Shown here: in pieces, positions 21,601-28,894 of the stretch
Layout of the letters: the number at the start of each line of letters is the position of its first letter
Numbering within the stretch: position 1 is the stretch's first letter
DNA from: an uncultured Bacteroidales bacterium
Lineage (GTDB): Bacteria > Bacteroidota > Bacteroidia > Bacteroidales > P3
Assembly: GCA_937886715.1 (NCBI GenBank)
Contig: CAKZZD010000005.1
Location: 1-29,262 of the forward strand
DNA length: 29,262 nucleotides
Direction of reading: 5' to 3'
The notes under the pieces: model-generated
Told to the model about the DNA's origin: nothing
What the model saw: the letters and a program-made list of their open reading frames with translations, nothing else
The model's database searches: none
Made by a program: the position numbers and the translations under genes

Positions 21601-23610
21601 TTATTGTTTTTTGGTTTCTTGATTCTTCTGCACCGTCGGGTACTCCACCCTCACATGGTAGATGCTCATCATCTTGTTTTTCAGGAACTGGCGTATTTTG
21701 GCCAGCTCGCCGTACGAAAGCGGGCAGTTGTCCAGCTGGTGCTCGTTGATCTTGCCGTCGATCAGGCGGTCGATCAGCGCGTCGGTGTTCTCCTTCGTGT
21801 GCTGTTTAAGGCTGCGGCAGGCCGCCTCCACCGAGTCGACGATCATCACCACGGCCGTTTCGCGGCTGTAGGGGCGCGGTCCGGGATAGCGGAACACCGT
21901 CATGTCGAATCCCCCGTCGGGATGGCGCTCCAGCTCTTTGGCATAGAAGTATCCCGTGTAGGTGGTGCCGTGGTGCGTGCGGATGAAATCCTGCACCTCC
22001 GACGGCAGGTGGTATTTGCGCGCCAGCTCCAGACCGTCGGTCACGTGCGACGTGATGATTCTCGCGCTCTCCGTGTAGTCCAGCTCATTGTGCGGGTTGA
22101 AGTCGGAAGTCTGGTTCTCGGTGAAGTAGATCGGGTTGGTGGTCTTGCCGATGTCGTGATACAGCGCCCCCACGCGGGCCAGCAGCGCGTCGCCGCCCAG
22201 CTCGCTCACCAGATCTTCCACGATGTTGGCCACCTGCATCGAGTGCTGGAATGTGCCCGGCGCCCGGCGGCTCAGTTCGCGCAGCGCAGGCGTATTGGTG
22301 CTGCTCAGCTCCAGCAGCGTCAGGTTGGTGGTGATGCCGAACAGCTTTTCGAACAGGTAGATCAGCGGGTAGGCCAGCAGCGTCAGGATGGCGTTCAGGA
22401 AGAAAATCAGGTATTTGTCGGCGTCGATGGCCAGCAGGTTGGTGTCCTGGCTCAGCACGCCGGCGGTGTAGATGAACGAATAGCTGAGGAAGATCACTCC
22501 CGACAGCACAAAGAACTGGCTCCTCCGCTCCAGGTTGCGCACAGCGATGATGCTCATCATGCCCGTCACCAGCTGGTAGAAGATGAATTCGAACGAGTTG
22601 GGCACCAGGTTGGCCAGGATGATCACCGCCGTCAGATGGATGTACAGCGCCACGCGCATGTCGAAGAACACCCTCATCAGGATCGGTATGATGCACAATG
22701 GCACCAGCAGCACCCAGTCGGCGTTCACCCTCACCATCAGCGCTTCCAGCGCCGACATCAGCACGATCAGGATCAGCACAAACAGCACCTTGCGGTTGTC
22801 GTTCAATATGCTGTGCCGTGTGTTTTTCAGAAACACGTACAGGGCCACGAAGGCGATCAACGCCAGCAGCCATTGTCCCAGCATCTGTCCCCACAGGCTG
22901 TAGTGGTCCGAGAATCTCCGGTCGTTTTCCTCCTCCAGACTAGCTATTATCTGGGCTTTTTCCTCGCTCACCTCTTCGCCTTTGCTGATGATGTGGTCGC
23001 CCGCCATCACCAACCGGCTGCTGATGCTGATTTGCGACAGGCGCGAGTCGAGCTCCAGCGCCGTGCGGTTGCGGTCGAGCGCCAGGTTCGCCACCAGCAC
23101 GCTGTCGCGCAGCAGCGGCGATGCGATTTCTGCCATCGTGATGTATTCTTTCGCGCGGTGTTCGCTGCCCACGTTGCCGTCGATCAGCACAATCGGGCTC
23201 ATGCTCACGTCGCGGCCGTCGTCGGGGGTCTCCAGCAGGCCTATGCGATAGATGCTGTCCACCGTGCGCCGCATCGCCTGCGAGGCCATCTCGGGGTGGC
23301 GGCGCGACAGCTCGTGCAGGCGTCCGATGGCCACATTCCGCGCTGTGCTGTCCACGTGGTAGTACAAGATGGCTTTCTGCCGTTCCACCTCCTGCTCCAT
23401 CTTCACCTCGTCCGACGATTTTTTCACGTCGAAATCAAACGGCGCCACCAGGTCCTGGCCGCGCCACACGGCGCCCACCTTGTAGTCGTAGTGCTCGCCG
23501 TGGTGCGTGTGCGGAAACAGCACCACAATCAGCGCCGCCGTCACCAGCATCAGCAACATTCTGTAAATCAGCGATAAATTACGTATTGTCCCTGATAATA
23601 AACGGTTCAT
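21601..23610 (-). CDS. 7TM-HD domain phosphodiesterase, PgpH-like
   Basis: A 669-residue protein with the PgpH layout: one N-terminal membrane helix (about 17-34), an extracytoplasmic 7TMR-HDED domain (about 40-240), seven membrane helices (about 243-425) and a cytosolic HD domain. The HD motifs are H456 (FQHSMQVANI), YHDIGK with H485-D486, H522, H546-H547 and D592. PgpH-type enzymes hydrolyse c-di-AMP to pApA and are regulated through their outer domain. The start at 23610 is chosen because the promoter (-7 at 23631-23638) excludes upstream starts, and it gives a normal N-terminal helix. It is the first gene of the five-gene block, which links c-di-AMP turnover with cell-surface assembly. 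Confidence 0.93.
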   Translation of the reverse strand: MNRLLSGTIRNLSLIYRMLLMLVTAALIVVLFPHTHHGEHYDYKVGAVWRGQDLVAPFDFDVKKSSDEVKMEQEVERQKAILYYHVDSTARNVAIGRLHELSRRHPEMASQAMRRTVDSIYRIGLLETPDDGRDVSMSPIVLIDGNVGSEHRAKEYITMAEIASPLLRDSVLVANLALDRNRTALELDSRLSQISISSRLVMAGDHIISKGEEVSEEKAQIIASLEEENDRRFSDHYSLWGQMLGQWLLALIAFVALYVFLKNTRHSILNDNRKVLFVLILIVLMSALEALMVRVNADWVLLVPLCIIPILMRVFFDMRVALYIHLTAVIILANLVPNSFEFIFYQLVTGMMSIIAVRNLERRSQFFVLSGVIFLSYSFIYTAGVLSQDTNLLAIDADKYLIFFLNAILTLLAYPLIYLFEKLFGITTNLTLLELSSTNTPALRELSRRAPGTFQHSMQVANIVEDLVSELGGDALLARVGALYHDIGKTTNPIYFTENQTSDFNPHNELDYTESARIITSHVTDGLELARKYHLPSEVQDFIRTHHGTTYTGYFYAKELERHPDGGFDMTVFRYPGPRPYSRETAVVMIVDSVEAACRSLKQHTKENTDALIDRLIDGKINEHQLDNCPLSYGELAKIRQFLKNKMMSIYHVRVEYPTVQKNQETKKQ

Positions 23611-23630
23611 ATTCCTTATAAAAAACATTG

Positions 23631-23661
23631 CAAAAATACGAAAGTTGCCAAAAGTGGCAAA
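23631..23661 (-). promoter_or_regulatory. Canonical promoter with overlapping palindrome for the surface-glycan operon
   Basis: On the minus strand TTTG (23658-23661) and TATTTTTG (23631-23638) are separated by exactly 19 bases. A 6-bp inverted repeat, TTGCCA-N4-TGGCAA (23645-23660), occupies the spacer and -33 region, where a repressor would block RNA polymerase. Confidence 0.7.
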
Positions 23662-23890
23662 ATATTTTTCCCAACACCTCCCGCTCCACCCCCTGTCCAT
23701 CCTCCCCTTTGTCACCATTCCCCCTCCTGCTGATGAACGACTGATGTACAACACCCCTTCCTCATTCGGCTTCCGCCACCCCCGGCGGGGCTTTCCGCCA
23801 TGTCGTGCAGCACGGCGTTGTGCGGCGGGAAAAACAGCCCCTCGGCCAGGCAAAATAAAAAAAAGTTGTCGGCGTATGAATTATTTTGTG
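23662..23890. other. Intergenic region with extended foldback
   Basis: The gap between the divergent HD phosphodiesterase and YwqK-like genes has no convincing gene; open frames across it begin with poor start codons before the promoters. It contains a C-rich tract (about 23670-23730) and an imperfect foldback with GGGGCT (23787-23792) pairing AGCCCC (23836-23841) around CGTGCAGCACG. Purpose unknown. Confidence 0.35.
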
Positions 23891-23898
23891 TATTTTTG
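23891..23898 (+). promoter_or_regulatory. Promoter -7 element of the YwqK-like gene
   Basis: TATTTTTG matches TAnnTTTG and lies 25 bases before the chosen ATG at 23924, which supports that start over any upstream one. Confidence 0.6.
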
Positions 23899-23923
23899 CA
23901 CCCTGTTAAATATGCATATCACG

Positions 23924-24970
23924 ATGAAAAAATCTCTCCTCATTTTGGCCGCTGCCTTGCTCCTGACCTCGGTCAGCGCCATCGCCCAGAACAAGATCGA
24001 CAGCCAGGGCCGCCGCCAAGGCCATTGGGTCCGGACCGACAAGGACGGGTCGAAAATATACGAGGGTGAGTTTGCCGACGGCCTCGAAACCGGCACCTTC
24101 ACCTATTATTATCGCAACGGCAACGTCCGCATCCGCAACAACTACGTCGTCCCAGGCAAGCGCTGCATGCACGAGGCCTACGACGAGCAGGGCCACCTGA
24201 TCGCCCGCGGCGAATACAACCAGAAGAACCGCGATGGCCTCTGGCGCTTCTACGCCGAGGACGGCCGGCTGGTGAAGGAGGCCCACTACGCCATGGGCGT
24301 CAAGCATGGTCTCCATGTTGTCTACAACCGCGAGGGCGACACCGCCGAGGTGGCCAACTGGAGCAACAACCACCGCCACGGACGCTGGTGGAAACGCATC
24401 GGCCGCGACGGCTATATCACCGGTGTCTATGTCAACGGTGGCCTTGAGGGTCGTCTGGTGGAATACAACGACGCTCAGGAGCTGATCCGCGAAGGGTTCT
24501 ACAAGGACGGCTTCAAGCATGGCAGCTACCGCTATTTCGAGCACGGACAGATGACCATCAACGAAACCTGGAACCACGGCATGCTGGCCGACCGCGAAGT
24601 GCGCCTGCTGCTGCCCGAGGAACGCTTTGTTTCCATCCACAGCATGGCCTGTCTGGCCCCGCAGGGCAAAGCCAAAGTGGTCATCTATCTGAAAGACGGC
24701 ACCAAGCTGGTGACGCATGAAAGCTCCGAGGTAGTCTACGACCGCCTGGGTAACGAATATTTCGCCTTTGCCAACCGCAAGGGTCGTGTGCTGGTGGCGC
24801 AGGAGTGCGTGCAGGGCATGGGCAAGGACCGCGAAGGCCGCGAGATACTGCTGCTCGACCCCCAGCCCGATTTTGACATCTTCCTTGACGAGGATGGCGT
24901 CAAGATGGTGCGCAGCGCACAGTATCGCGACAACTCGCCCCTCGACGAGTTCCGCCCTTCCAAAGACTGA
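23924..24970 (+). CDS. Secreted YwqK/MORN-like repeat protein
   Basis: A 348-residue protein with a signal peptide (MKKSLLILAAALLLTSVSAIA, cut before Gln) and then a run of about seven repeats with the pattern 'G.w..y...G.l...a.Y..G..hG', for example GEYNQKNRDGLWRFYAEDG and ILREGFYKDG-like units further on (REGFYKDGFKHGSYRYFEHG). This is the MORN-variant repeat annotated in databases as YwqK family; the 'antitoxin' label attached to that family is not supported here, as no toxin is adjacent and the protein is exported. The last 90 residues are non-repetitive. It is likely periplasmic or surface-exposed with a binding or structural role. Confidence 0.85.
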   Translation: MKKSLLILAAALLLTSVSAIAQNKIDSQGRRQGHWVRTDKDGSKIYEGEFADGLETGTFTYYYRNGNVRIRNNYVVPGKRCMHEAYDEQGHLIARGEYNQKNRDGLWRFYAEDGRLVKEAHYAMGVKHGLHVVYNREGDTAEVANWSNNHRHGRWWKRIGRDGYITGVYVNGGLEGRLVEYNDAQELIREGFYKDGFKHGSYRYFEHGQMTINETWNHGMLADREVRLLLPEERFVSIHSMACLAPQGKAKVVIYLKDGTKLVTHESSEVVYDRLGNEYFAFANRKGRVLVAQECVQGMGKDREGREILLLDPQPDFDIFLDEDGVKMVRSAQYRDNSPLDEFRPSKD

Positions 24971-24984
24971 TTCATCGGCCACAG

Positions 24985-25125
24985 AAAAAAAAGACGCGGG
25001 GCCCTGCTAAAGGACCCCGCATCTTCCATTAAACACTTGTACAAAAACCAATTATTACGAGTAATGCATTGTTGCCTTACATGCTCATTTTCATTGCGAT
25101 GAAACAAATTCTTTGGCCTAACGAC
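24985..25125 (-). ncRNA. Candidate small RNA of about 140 bases
   Basis: On the minus strand a consensus promoter (25130-25160) is followed by about 100 bases without a meaningful ORF. A strong GC hairpin comes next (arms 24996-25005 and 25011-25020 with one mismatch, GCGGGG / CCCCGC, plus an outer AGA / TCT pair), then eight T residues on the same strand (24985-24992). The T-tract lies only on the minus-strand side, so the hairpin belongs primarily to a minus-strand transcript that starts and ends inside this gap. An internal hairpin TTTCAT-CGCA-ATGAAA is present near 25088-25103. I do not recognise a named family such as 6S or SRP RNA. Confidence 0.6.
24992..25024. terminator. Hairpin terminator shared by the small RNA and the YwqK-like gene
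   Basis: The same stem-loop also lies 22 bases after the YwqK-like stop and can end that plus-strand transcript, although only CATCTTCCATT follows in that direction. Its U-tract favours the minus strand. Confidence 0.75.
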
Positions 25126-25129
25126 GCTG

Positions 25130-25160
25130 CAAAGATAAGACTATTTTCGAAACTGACAAA
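25130..25160 (-). promoter_or_regulatory. Canonical promoter of the candidate small RNA
   Basis: On the minus strand TTTG (25157-25160) and TATCTTTG (25130-25137) are separated by exactly 19 bases, a full match to the Bacteroidetes consensus. It points away from mtaB, toward the terminator at 24992-25024. Confidence 0.75.
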
Positions 25161-25177
25161 ATTTATTTGATTTTTTG

Positions 25178-26437
25178 ATGACTATCGCCGCCCATACGCT
25201 CGGATGCAAACTGAACTATGCCGAGACTTCCGACCTGCTGCGCCGCCTGGCGGCAGCCGGCCACACGATTGTGCCTTTTGACCAGGTGGCCGACCTCTAT
25301 ATCGTCAACACCTGCACCGTGACGGCTGTGGCGGAAAAGAAATGCCGCAACGCCATCCACCAGGCCGTTGCCAACAACCCTCACGCGCAGGTGGTGGTGA
25401 TCGGCTGTTTTGTGCAGAACGATGCCCGGGCGGTGGCCTCCATTCCAGGCGTCACCATGGTGCTCGGCAACGACCGCAAGCATCTCCTGCCCGGGATGAT
25501 CGGGCCGAACGGCCTTGAGGACATTGCCACCGAGGCACCCTCGTCCGACATGCCATTCAGCCCGGCCTATTCTTCGGGCGACCGCACGCGCACCTTTTTC
25601 AAGATACAGGATGGCTGCGACTATTTCTGCACCTATTGCGCCATCCCCTATGCCCGCGGCCGTTCGCGCAGCGCCACGATCGAGGAGACCCTCTGTATGG
25701 CCCGCCGCATTGCCGACAGCGGCGCGCGCGAGGTGGTGCTGACAGGAGTCAACACGGGCACCTTCGGCCAGCAGCACGGCGAAACGCTCATCGGCCTGCT
25801 TCGCCGTCTGGACGGCATCGAAGGCGTGCTGCGCTATCGCATCTCCAGCATCGAACCCAACCTCATCACCGACGAGATGGTCGACTTTGTGGCCTCGTCG
25901 CGCGCCTTCCTGCCCCATTTCCATATCCCCCTTCAGGCTGGCAGCGACAAGGTGCTCGCCATGATGCACCGCCGCTACGACACCGCCCTCTACCGCCGCA
26001 AGTTGGAGTATATCAAGCATCGCATGCCTGACGCCTGCATCGCCGCCGACGTGATGGCCGGCTTCAACGGCGAGGACGAGCAGGAATTCGCCAAGGTGCT
26101 GGATTTCATTGGCAGCTTGCCGATATCATATCTGCACGTGTTCACCTACAGCGACCGTCCCGGCACTGCTGCCCAGCGCCTCGGCGAGCGTATCCCGGTG
26201 CAGGTGCGCCACGAGCATACCCGCAGGCTGTTGGAGCTGTCGGCCCGCAAACATTCCGATTTCATCGCCTCGCAGATGGGGCGCCGGCGTCCCGTGCTGT
26301 GGGAGTCGTCGCATCACAACGGATCAATGCAGGGTTGGACCGACAACTATATCCGTGTGTCGGCACCCTATGATGCAGCATGTGTCAATACGGTGGAGGA
26401 TGTGACCCTCACTCCGGAGGTGATTGTCGCCGACTGA
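25178..26437 (+). CDS. mtaB: tRNA t6A37 methylthiotransferase MtaB
   Basis: A 419-residue MiaB/RimO-family radical SAM methylthiotransferase. The N-terminal UPF0004 domain has three cysteines for one Fe-S cluster (AAHTLGCKLNYAE, YIVNTCTVT, VVIGCFVQND). The radical SAM motif follows as DGCDYFCTYCAIPYARGRSRS, with VVLTGVNTG and the LHVFTYSDRPGT segment near the C-terminal TRAM-like end. The TLGCKLN / NTCTVT signature is that of MtaB (formerly YqeV), which converts t6A to ms2t6A at position 37 of tRNAs reading ANN codons, rather than MiaB (QMNxxDS) or RimO. The ATG at 25178 is used in place of a TTG one codon earlier. Confidence 0.93.
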   Translation: MTIAAHTLGCKLNYAETSDLLRRLAAAGHTIVPFDQVADLYIVNTCTVTAVAEKKCRNAIHQAVANNPHAQVVVIGCFVQNDARAVASIPGVTMVLGNDRKHLLPGMIGPNGLEDIATEAPSSDMPFSPAYSSGDRTRTFFKIQDGCDYFCTYCAIPYARGRSRSATIEETLCMARRIADSGAREVVLTGVNTGTFGQQHGETLIGLLRRLDGIEGVLRYRISSIEPNLITDEMVDFVASSRAFLPHFHIPLQAGSDKVLAMMHRRYDTALYRRKLEYIKHRMPDACIAADVMAGFNGEDEQEFAKVLDFIGSLPISYLHVFTYSDRPGTAAQRLGERIPVQVRHEHTRRLLELSARKHSDFIASQMGRRRPVLWESSHHNGSMQGWTDNYIRVSAPYDAACVNTVEDVTLTPEVIVAD

Positions 26438-26442
26438 GCGGA

Positions 26443-27237
26443 TTATCTGCACAGGGTGTAGAATGCAATCGATGCGGCGGCTGCCACGTTGAGCGAATCA
26501 ACCCCCCTCTGCATGGGTATGCGGACCACGTAGTCGCATTGTGCCAATGTGGCGTCGCTCAAGCCGTTGCCTTCAGTGCCCATGACGATGGCCAGCCGTT
26601 CGCTGGCGGCCAGCGCGGGATCGTCAAGGGTGGTGGCCCGTTCGTTCAGCGCCAGTGCCGCCAGCTTGAAACCTTCGTCGTGCAGCTGTCGGTAGCTTTC
26701 CAGATAGGTCCACGGCAGTTGAAACACGGTGCCCATGCTGACGCGGCAGGCGCGGCGGTTCAGCGGGTCGCAGCATGTGGGCGTCAGCAACACCGCCTCG
26801 ATGCCGAGGGCGGCGGCAGCGCGGAAGATGGCTCCGGTATTGGTGCTGTTGACCACGTTGTCCATTACTGCCACGCGTTTTGTCCCGCGGCACACCTCCG
26901 TTACCGACGGCAGCACCGGACGCCGCATCGCGCACAGGATGCCACGCGAAAGCTCGTAGCCTGTCAGCTGCGCCAGCACCTCGCGTTCGGCGGTGTACAC
27001 TGGCACGTCGGCCAGTCCTTCGGCCAGCGGAAGCACCTGGCTCTCCACAAACTTGGCTTCGCTCAAAAACGACACCGGCGCGTAGCCTGCAGCTATCGCC
27101 ACCCGGATCACCTTCAGGCTTTCTGCAATGAACAGCCCTTGGTCGGGATGCAGACGGTTGCGCAGTTGCGCCTCGGTGAGGTGCGAGTAGGGTGCCAGTT
27201 CGGGCACGGACAGGTCGGTGACGGTGATCAGTTTCAT
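26443..27237 (-). CDS. SpoU/TrmH-family RNA 2'-O-methyltransferase
   Basis: A 264-residue protein with an N-terminal substrate-binding domain (AQLRNRLHPDQGLFIAES) and the SpoU catalytic domain: motif 1 NSTNTGAIFRAAAALG, motif 2 IVMGTEGNGL and motif 3 IPMQRGVDSLNVAAAASIAF, which form the trefoil-knot SAM site. It probably methylates a ribose in rRNA or tRNA; the exact target is not predictable. The start is placed at 27237 because the -7 element at 27243-27250 lies immediately upstream and excludes an earlier in-frame start at 27264; the mRNA would be leaderless or nearly so. It converges on mtaB with a gap of only five bases and no terminator between. Confidence 0.9.
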   Translation of the reverse strand: MKLITVTDLSVPELAPYSHLTEAQLRNRLHPDQGLFIAESLKVIRVAIAAGYAPVSFLSEAKFVESQVLPLAEGLADVPVYTAEREVLAQLTGYELSRGILCAMRRPVLPSVTEVCRGTKRVAVMDNVVNSTNTGAIFRAAAALGIEAVLLTPTCCDPLNRRACRVSMGTVFQLPWTYLESYRQLHDEGFKLAALALNERATTLDDPALAASERLAIVMGTEGNGLSDATLAQCDYVVRIPMQRGVDSLNVAAAASIAFYTLCR

Positions 27238-27242
27238 GGTTG

Positions 27243-27250
27243 CAAAAGTA
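27243..27250 (-). promoter_or_regulatory. Promoter -7 element of the RNA methyltransferase gene
   Basis: The minus strand reads TACTTTTG, a TAnnTTTG match, ending six bases before the ATG at 27237. Confidence 0.5.
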
Positions 27251-27339
27251 CGACTATTTCCCAAAACATGAAATACTTCTCTATATGTATCGCGAGCGAT
27301 ATATAATTGTTAAATTGTGTAAGTGATTGAAAAAATAAA

Positions 27340-27390
27340 TGTTAAAATTTAACAAAAATGTTTGTGTGTATGAAAAATGTCGTATATTTG
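27340..27390 (+). promoter_or_regulatory. Promoter and probable operator of the peroxide-stress operon
   Basis: TTTG at 27361-27364 and TATATTTG at 27383-27390 are 18 bases apart, close to consensus. Just upstream lies a perfect dyad TGTTAAA-A-TTTAACA (27340-27354), with an extra half-site TGTTAAA at 27308-27314. The AT-rich dyad is the right size for a MarR-family dimer, and an OhrR-type MarR protein is encoded in the same operon. A further dyad, TATCGC-GA-GCGATA, sits at 27288-27301. Confidence 0.65.
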
Positions 27391-27435
27391 CATCGTAAAC
27401 GATATAATTCAATAAACCAATAAACAATTATCATT

Positions 27436-27891
27436 ATGGATTTTACGACAACATTGCAGGTTTCACAGATGATTGTGAACGAACTCACCACTGGCGCCTA
27501 TGTGCACAAAATGCAGGGTCTTCTTTTCAAGTCGCAGGGCTTTGAAAAGCTCGGTCAGAAATATCTCGACCACTACACCGAGGAGATGGAATGGGTGGAG
27601 AAATATGCCAACCGAATGATGGATCTCGGTTGCGTGCCCGAGGTGAATATCGCCAAGCAGGGCAAACTCATCGAGGATCCGAAGGCTTATGTCGAGGCCG
27701 ATCTCAAGATCCAGCGCGAAGGTGTGGAGAACCTCTACAAGATGATGCCTTCGCTGGCCTGCGACCCCACCACCTACGACATCACCAAGGCCTACCTCGC
27801 CGACGAGGAAGAGGACATGTATTGGAGCGAGGAACAGCTCGACATGATCGGCAAGATCGGCATCCAGAACTGGCTCGTCAAACAAATGTAA
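27436..27891 (+). CDS. Bacterioferritin-like protein with altered ferroxidase site
   Basis: A 151-residue four-helix-bundle protein aligning along its length with bacterioferritin, including the C-terminal QLDMIGKIGIQNWL. From a by-eye alignment with E. coli Bfr (ligands E18, E51, H54, E94, E127, H130): E16, E50 and E124 are kept, but H54 is W53, E94 is Q93 and H130 is D127. The haem-ligand Met52 is kept as M51. A normal diiron ferroxidase centre is therefore unlikely. It may store iron without oxidising it, pair with another subunit, or act as a Dps-like or electron-transfer protein. It is the first gene of the operon with a glutathione peroxidase and an OhrR-like regulator, with a 15-base gap carrying AAAGGAGGA before the next gene. 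Confidence 0.85.
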   Translation: MDFTTTLQVSQMIVNELTTGAYVHKMQGLLFKSQGFEKLGQKYLDHYTEEMEWVEKYANRMMDLGCVPEVNIAKQGKLIEDPKAYVEADLKIQREGVENLYKMMPSLACDPTTYDITKAYLADEEEDMYWSEEQLDMIGKIGIQNWLVKQM

Positions 27892-27906
27892 AAGGAGGAA
27901 AGCACT

Positions 27907-28449
27907 ATGGCAACAATCTACGATTTCAAAGGCATCGCCAGCAACGGCAAAGAGATTGATTTCAAGGACTTAGAGGGCAAGGTGCTCCTCATCGTCAACA
28001 CTGCCAGCAAATGCGGTTTCACCCCCCAGTTCGACGGCCTGGAGAAGCTCAACGAGAAGTATCGCGACCGCGGCCTGGTGTGCATCGGATTCCCCTGCAA
28101 CCAGTTCGCCAGCCAGGATCCCGGCACTGACAGCGAGATTGAAGACTTCTGCCGCCTCAACTACGGCGTGACCTTTCAGATCATGAAAAAAATCGACGTC
28201 AACGGCCCCGAGGCCCATCCGCTGTTCGAGTACCTTAAAGCCCAAGCCCCCGACGAGGAGTACAAGGGCCTGAAAGCCAAAGCTGCCGCCACGATGTTCA
28301 AGACCATCAGCAAGAGCGTGGAGAAGCCGAGCGACATCAAATGGAATTTCACCAAGTTCCTCATCTCGCGCGACGGCACCCAGGTGAAGCGTTTCGCCCC
28401 GACCACCGAGCCCGCCGACATCGAGAAGGCTATCGAAGAAATGCTTTGA
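27907..28449 (+). CDS. Glutathione peroxidase family protein (thiol peroxidase)
   Basis: A 180-residue protein of the Gpx/BsaA family. The catalytic set is Cys36 (NTASKCGFTPQ), Gln66 and neighbours (FPCNQF, 62-67) and Trp146-Asn147 (IKWNFTKF). A cysteine, not selenocysteine, is encoded. Cys82 (EDFCRLNYGV) is a candidate resolving cysteine, so thioredoxin is a more likely reductant than glutathione. It reduces hydrogen peroxide and organic hydroperoxides in the cytosol. It follows the ferritin-like gene by 15 bases with a good ribosome site and is one base from the OhrR-like gene, consistent with peroxide-induced expression. Confidence 0.94.
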   Translation: MATIYDFKGIASNGKEIDFKDLEGKVLLIVNTASKCGFTPQFDGLEKLNEKYRDRGLVCIGFPCNQFASQDPGTDSEIEDFCRLNYGVTFQIMKKIDVNGPEAHPLFEYLKAQAPDEEYKGLKAKAAATMFKTISKSVEKPSDIKWNFTKFLISRDGTQVKRFAPTTEPADIEKAIEEML

Positions 28450-28450
28450 T

Positions 28451-28894
28451 ATGCACCCGCAACTGAAACTCGACCGGCAGCTCTGCTTCCGGCTCTACAC
28501 CGCCTCGCGGCTCATGACGCAGGCCTACAGGCCTTTGCTTGAGCCGCTGGGCTTGACCTATCCGCAGTATCTGGTGATGATGGCCCTGTGGGAACAGGAC
28601 CACCAGCTGGTGGGCGACCTGTGCCGTAAGCTGGTGCTCGACACCAACACGGTCACCCCGCTGCTGAAGCGTATGGAGGCAGGCGGCCTGATCGTCCGCA
28701 CACACGGCGTCGTCGACGGCCGGCAGACCCTCGTCAGCCTGTCGCGCAAGGGCCGCCAGCTCGAAGATCAGGCCAAGGAGGTTCCGGCCTGCATGGTGAA
28801 ATCGATGGATCCCGCTCCAATGGATGCCGCACAAGCTGCCGACTTGGCCGTGGCGCTGGACCGCATAATTGATGTATTGAAGAAAAACCTATGA
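28451..28894 (+). CDS. OhrR-type MarR-family regulator
   Basis: A 147-residue winged-helix protein that aligns closely with B. subtilis OhrR. The redox-sensing cysteine is Cys12 (QLCFRLYTASR), with the two tyrosines that hold it as Y26 (AYRPLL) and Y37 (LTYPQYL). The recognition helix region is DTNTVTPLLKRMEAGGL and the wing is VVDGRQTLVSLS. Family members repress peroxide-detoxification genes until the cysteine is oxidised by organic hydroperoxides. It starts one base after the gpx stop and its own stop overlaps the next start (ATGA), so it probably represses its own operon through the dyad at 27340-27354. No ohr gene is in the window. Confidence 0.9.
   Translation: MHPQLKLDRQLCFRLYTASRLMTQAYRPLLEPLGLTYPQYLVMMALWEQDHQLVGDLCRKLVLDTNTVTPLLKRMEAGGLIVRTHGVVDGRQTLVSLSRKGRQLEDQAKEVPACMVKSMDPAPMDAAQAADLAVALDRIIDVLKKNL

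Noticed and set aside
19841..23577. Very long plus-strand open frames antisense to the YfhO and HD-phosphodiesterase genes
   Set aside because: His/Gln/Arg/Val-rich mirror translations with no domains; the minus-strand frames have membrane helices and catalytic motifs.
23611..23853. Upstream in-frame extension of the HD phosphodiesterase
   Set aside because: It would start before the promoter at 23631-23661 and adds an Arg/Gly-rich segment foreign to the family.
23924..24970. Calling the YwqK-like protein an antitoxin
   Set aside because: It has a signal peptide and no neighbouring toxin; the database name of the repeat family does not indicate function here.
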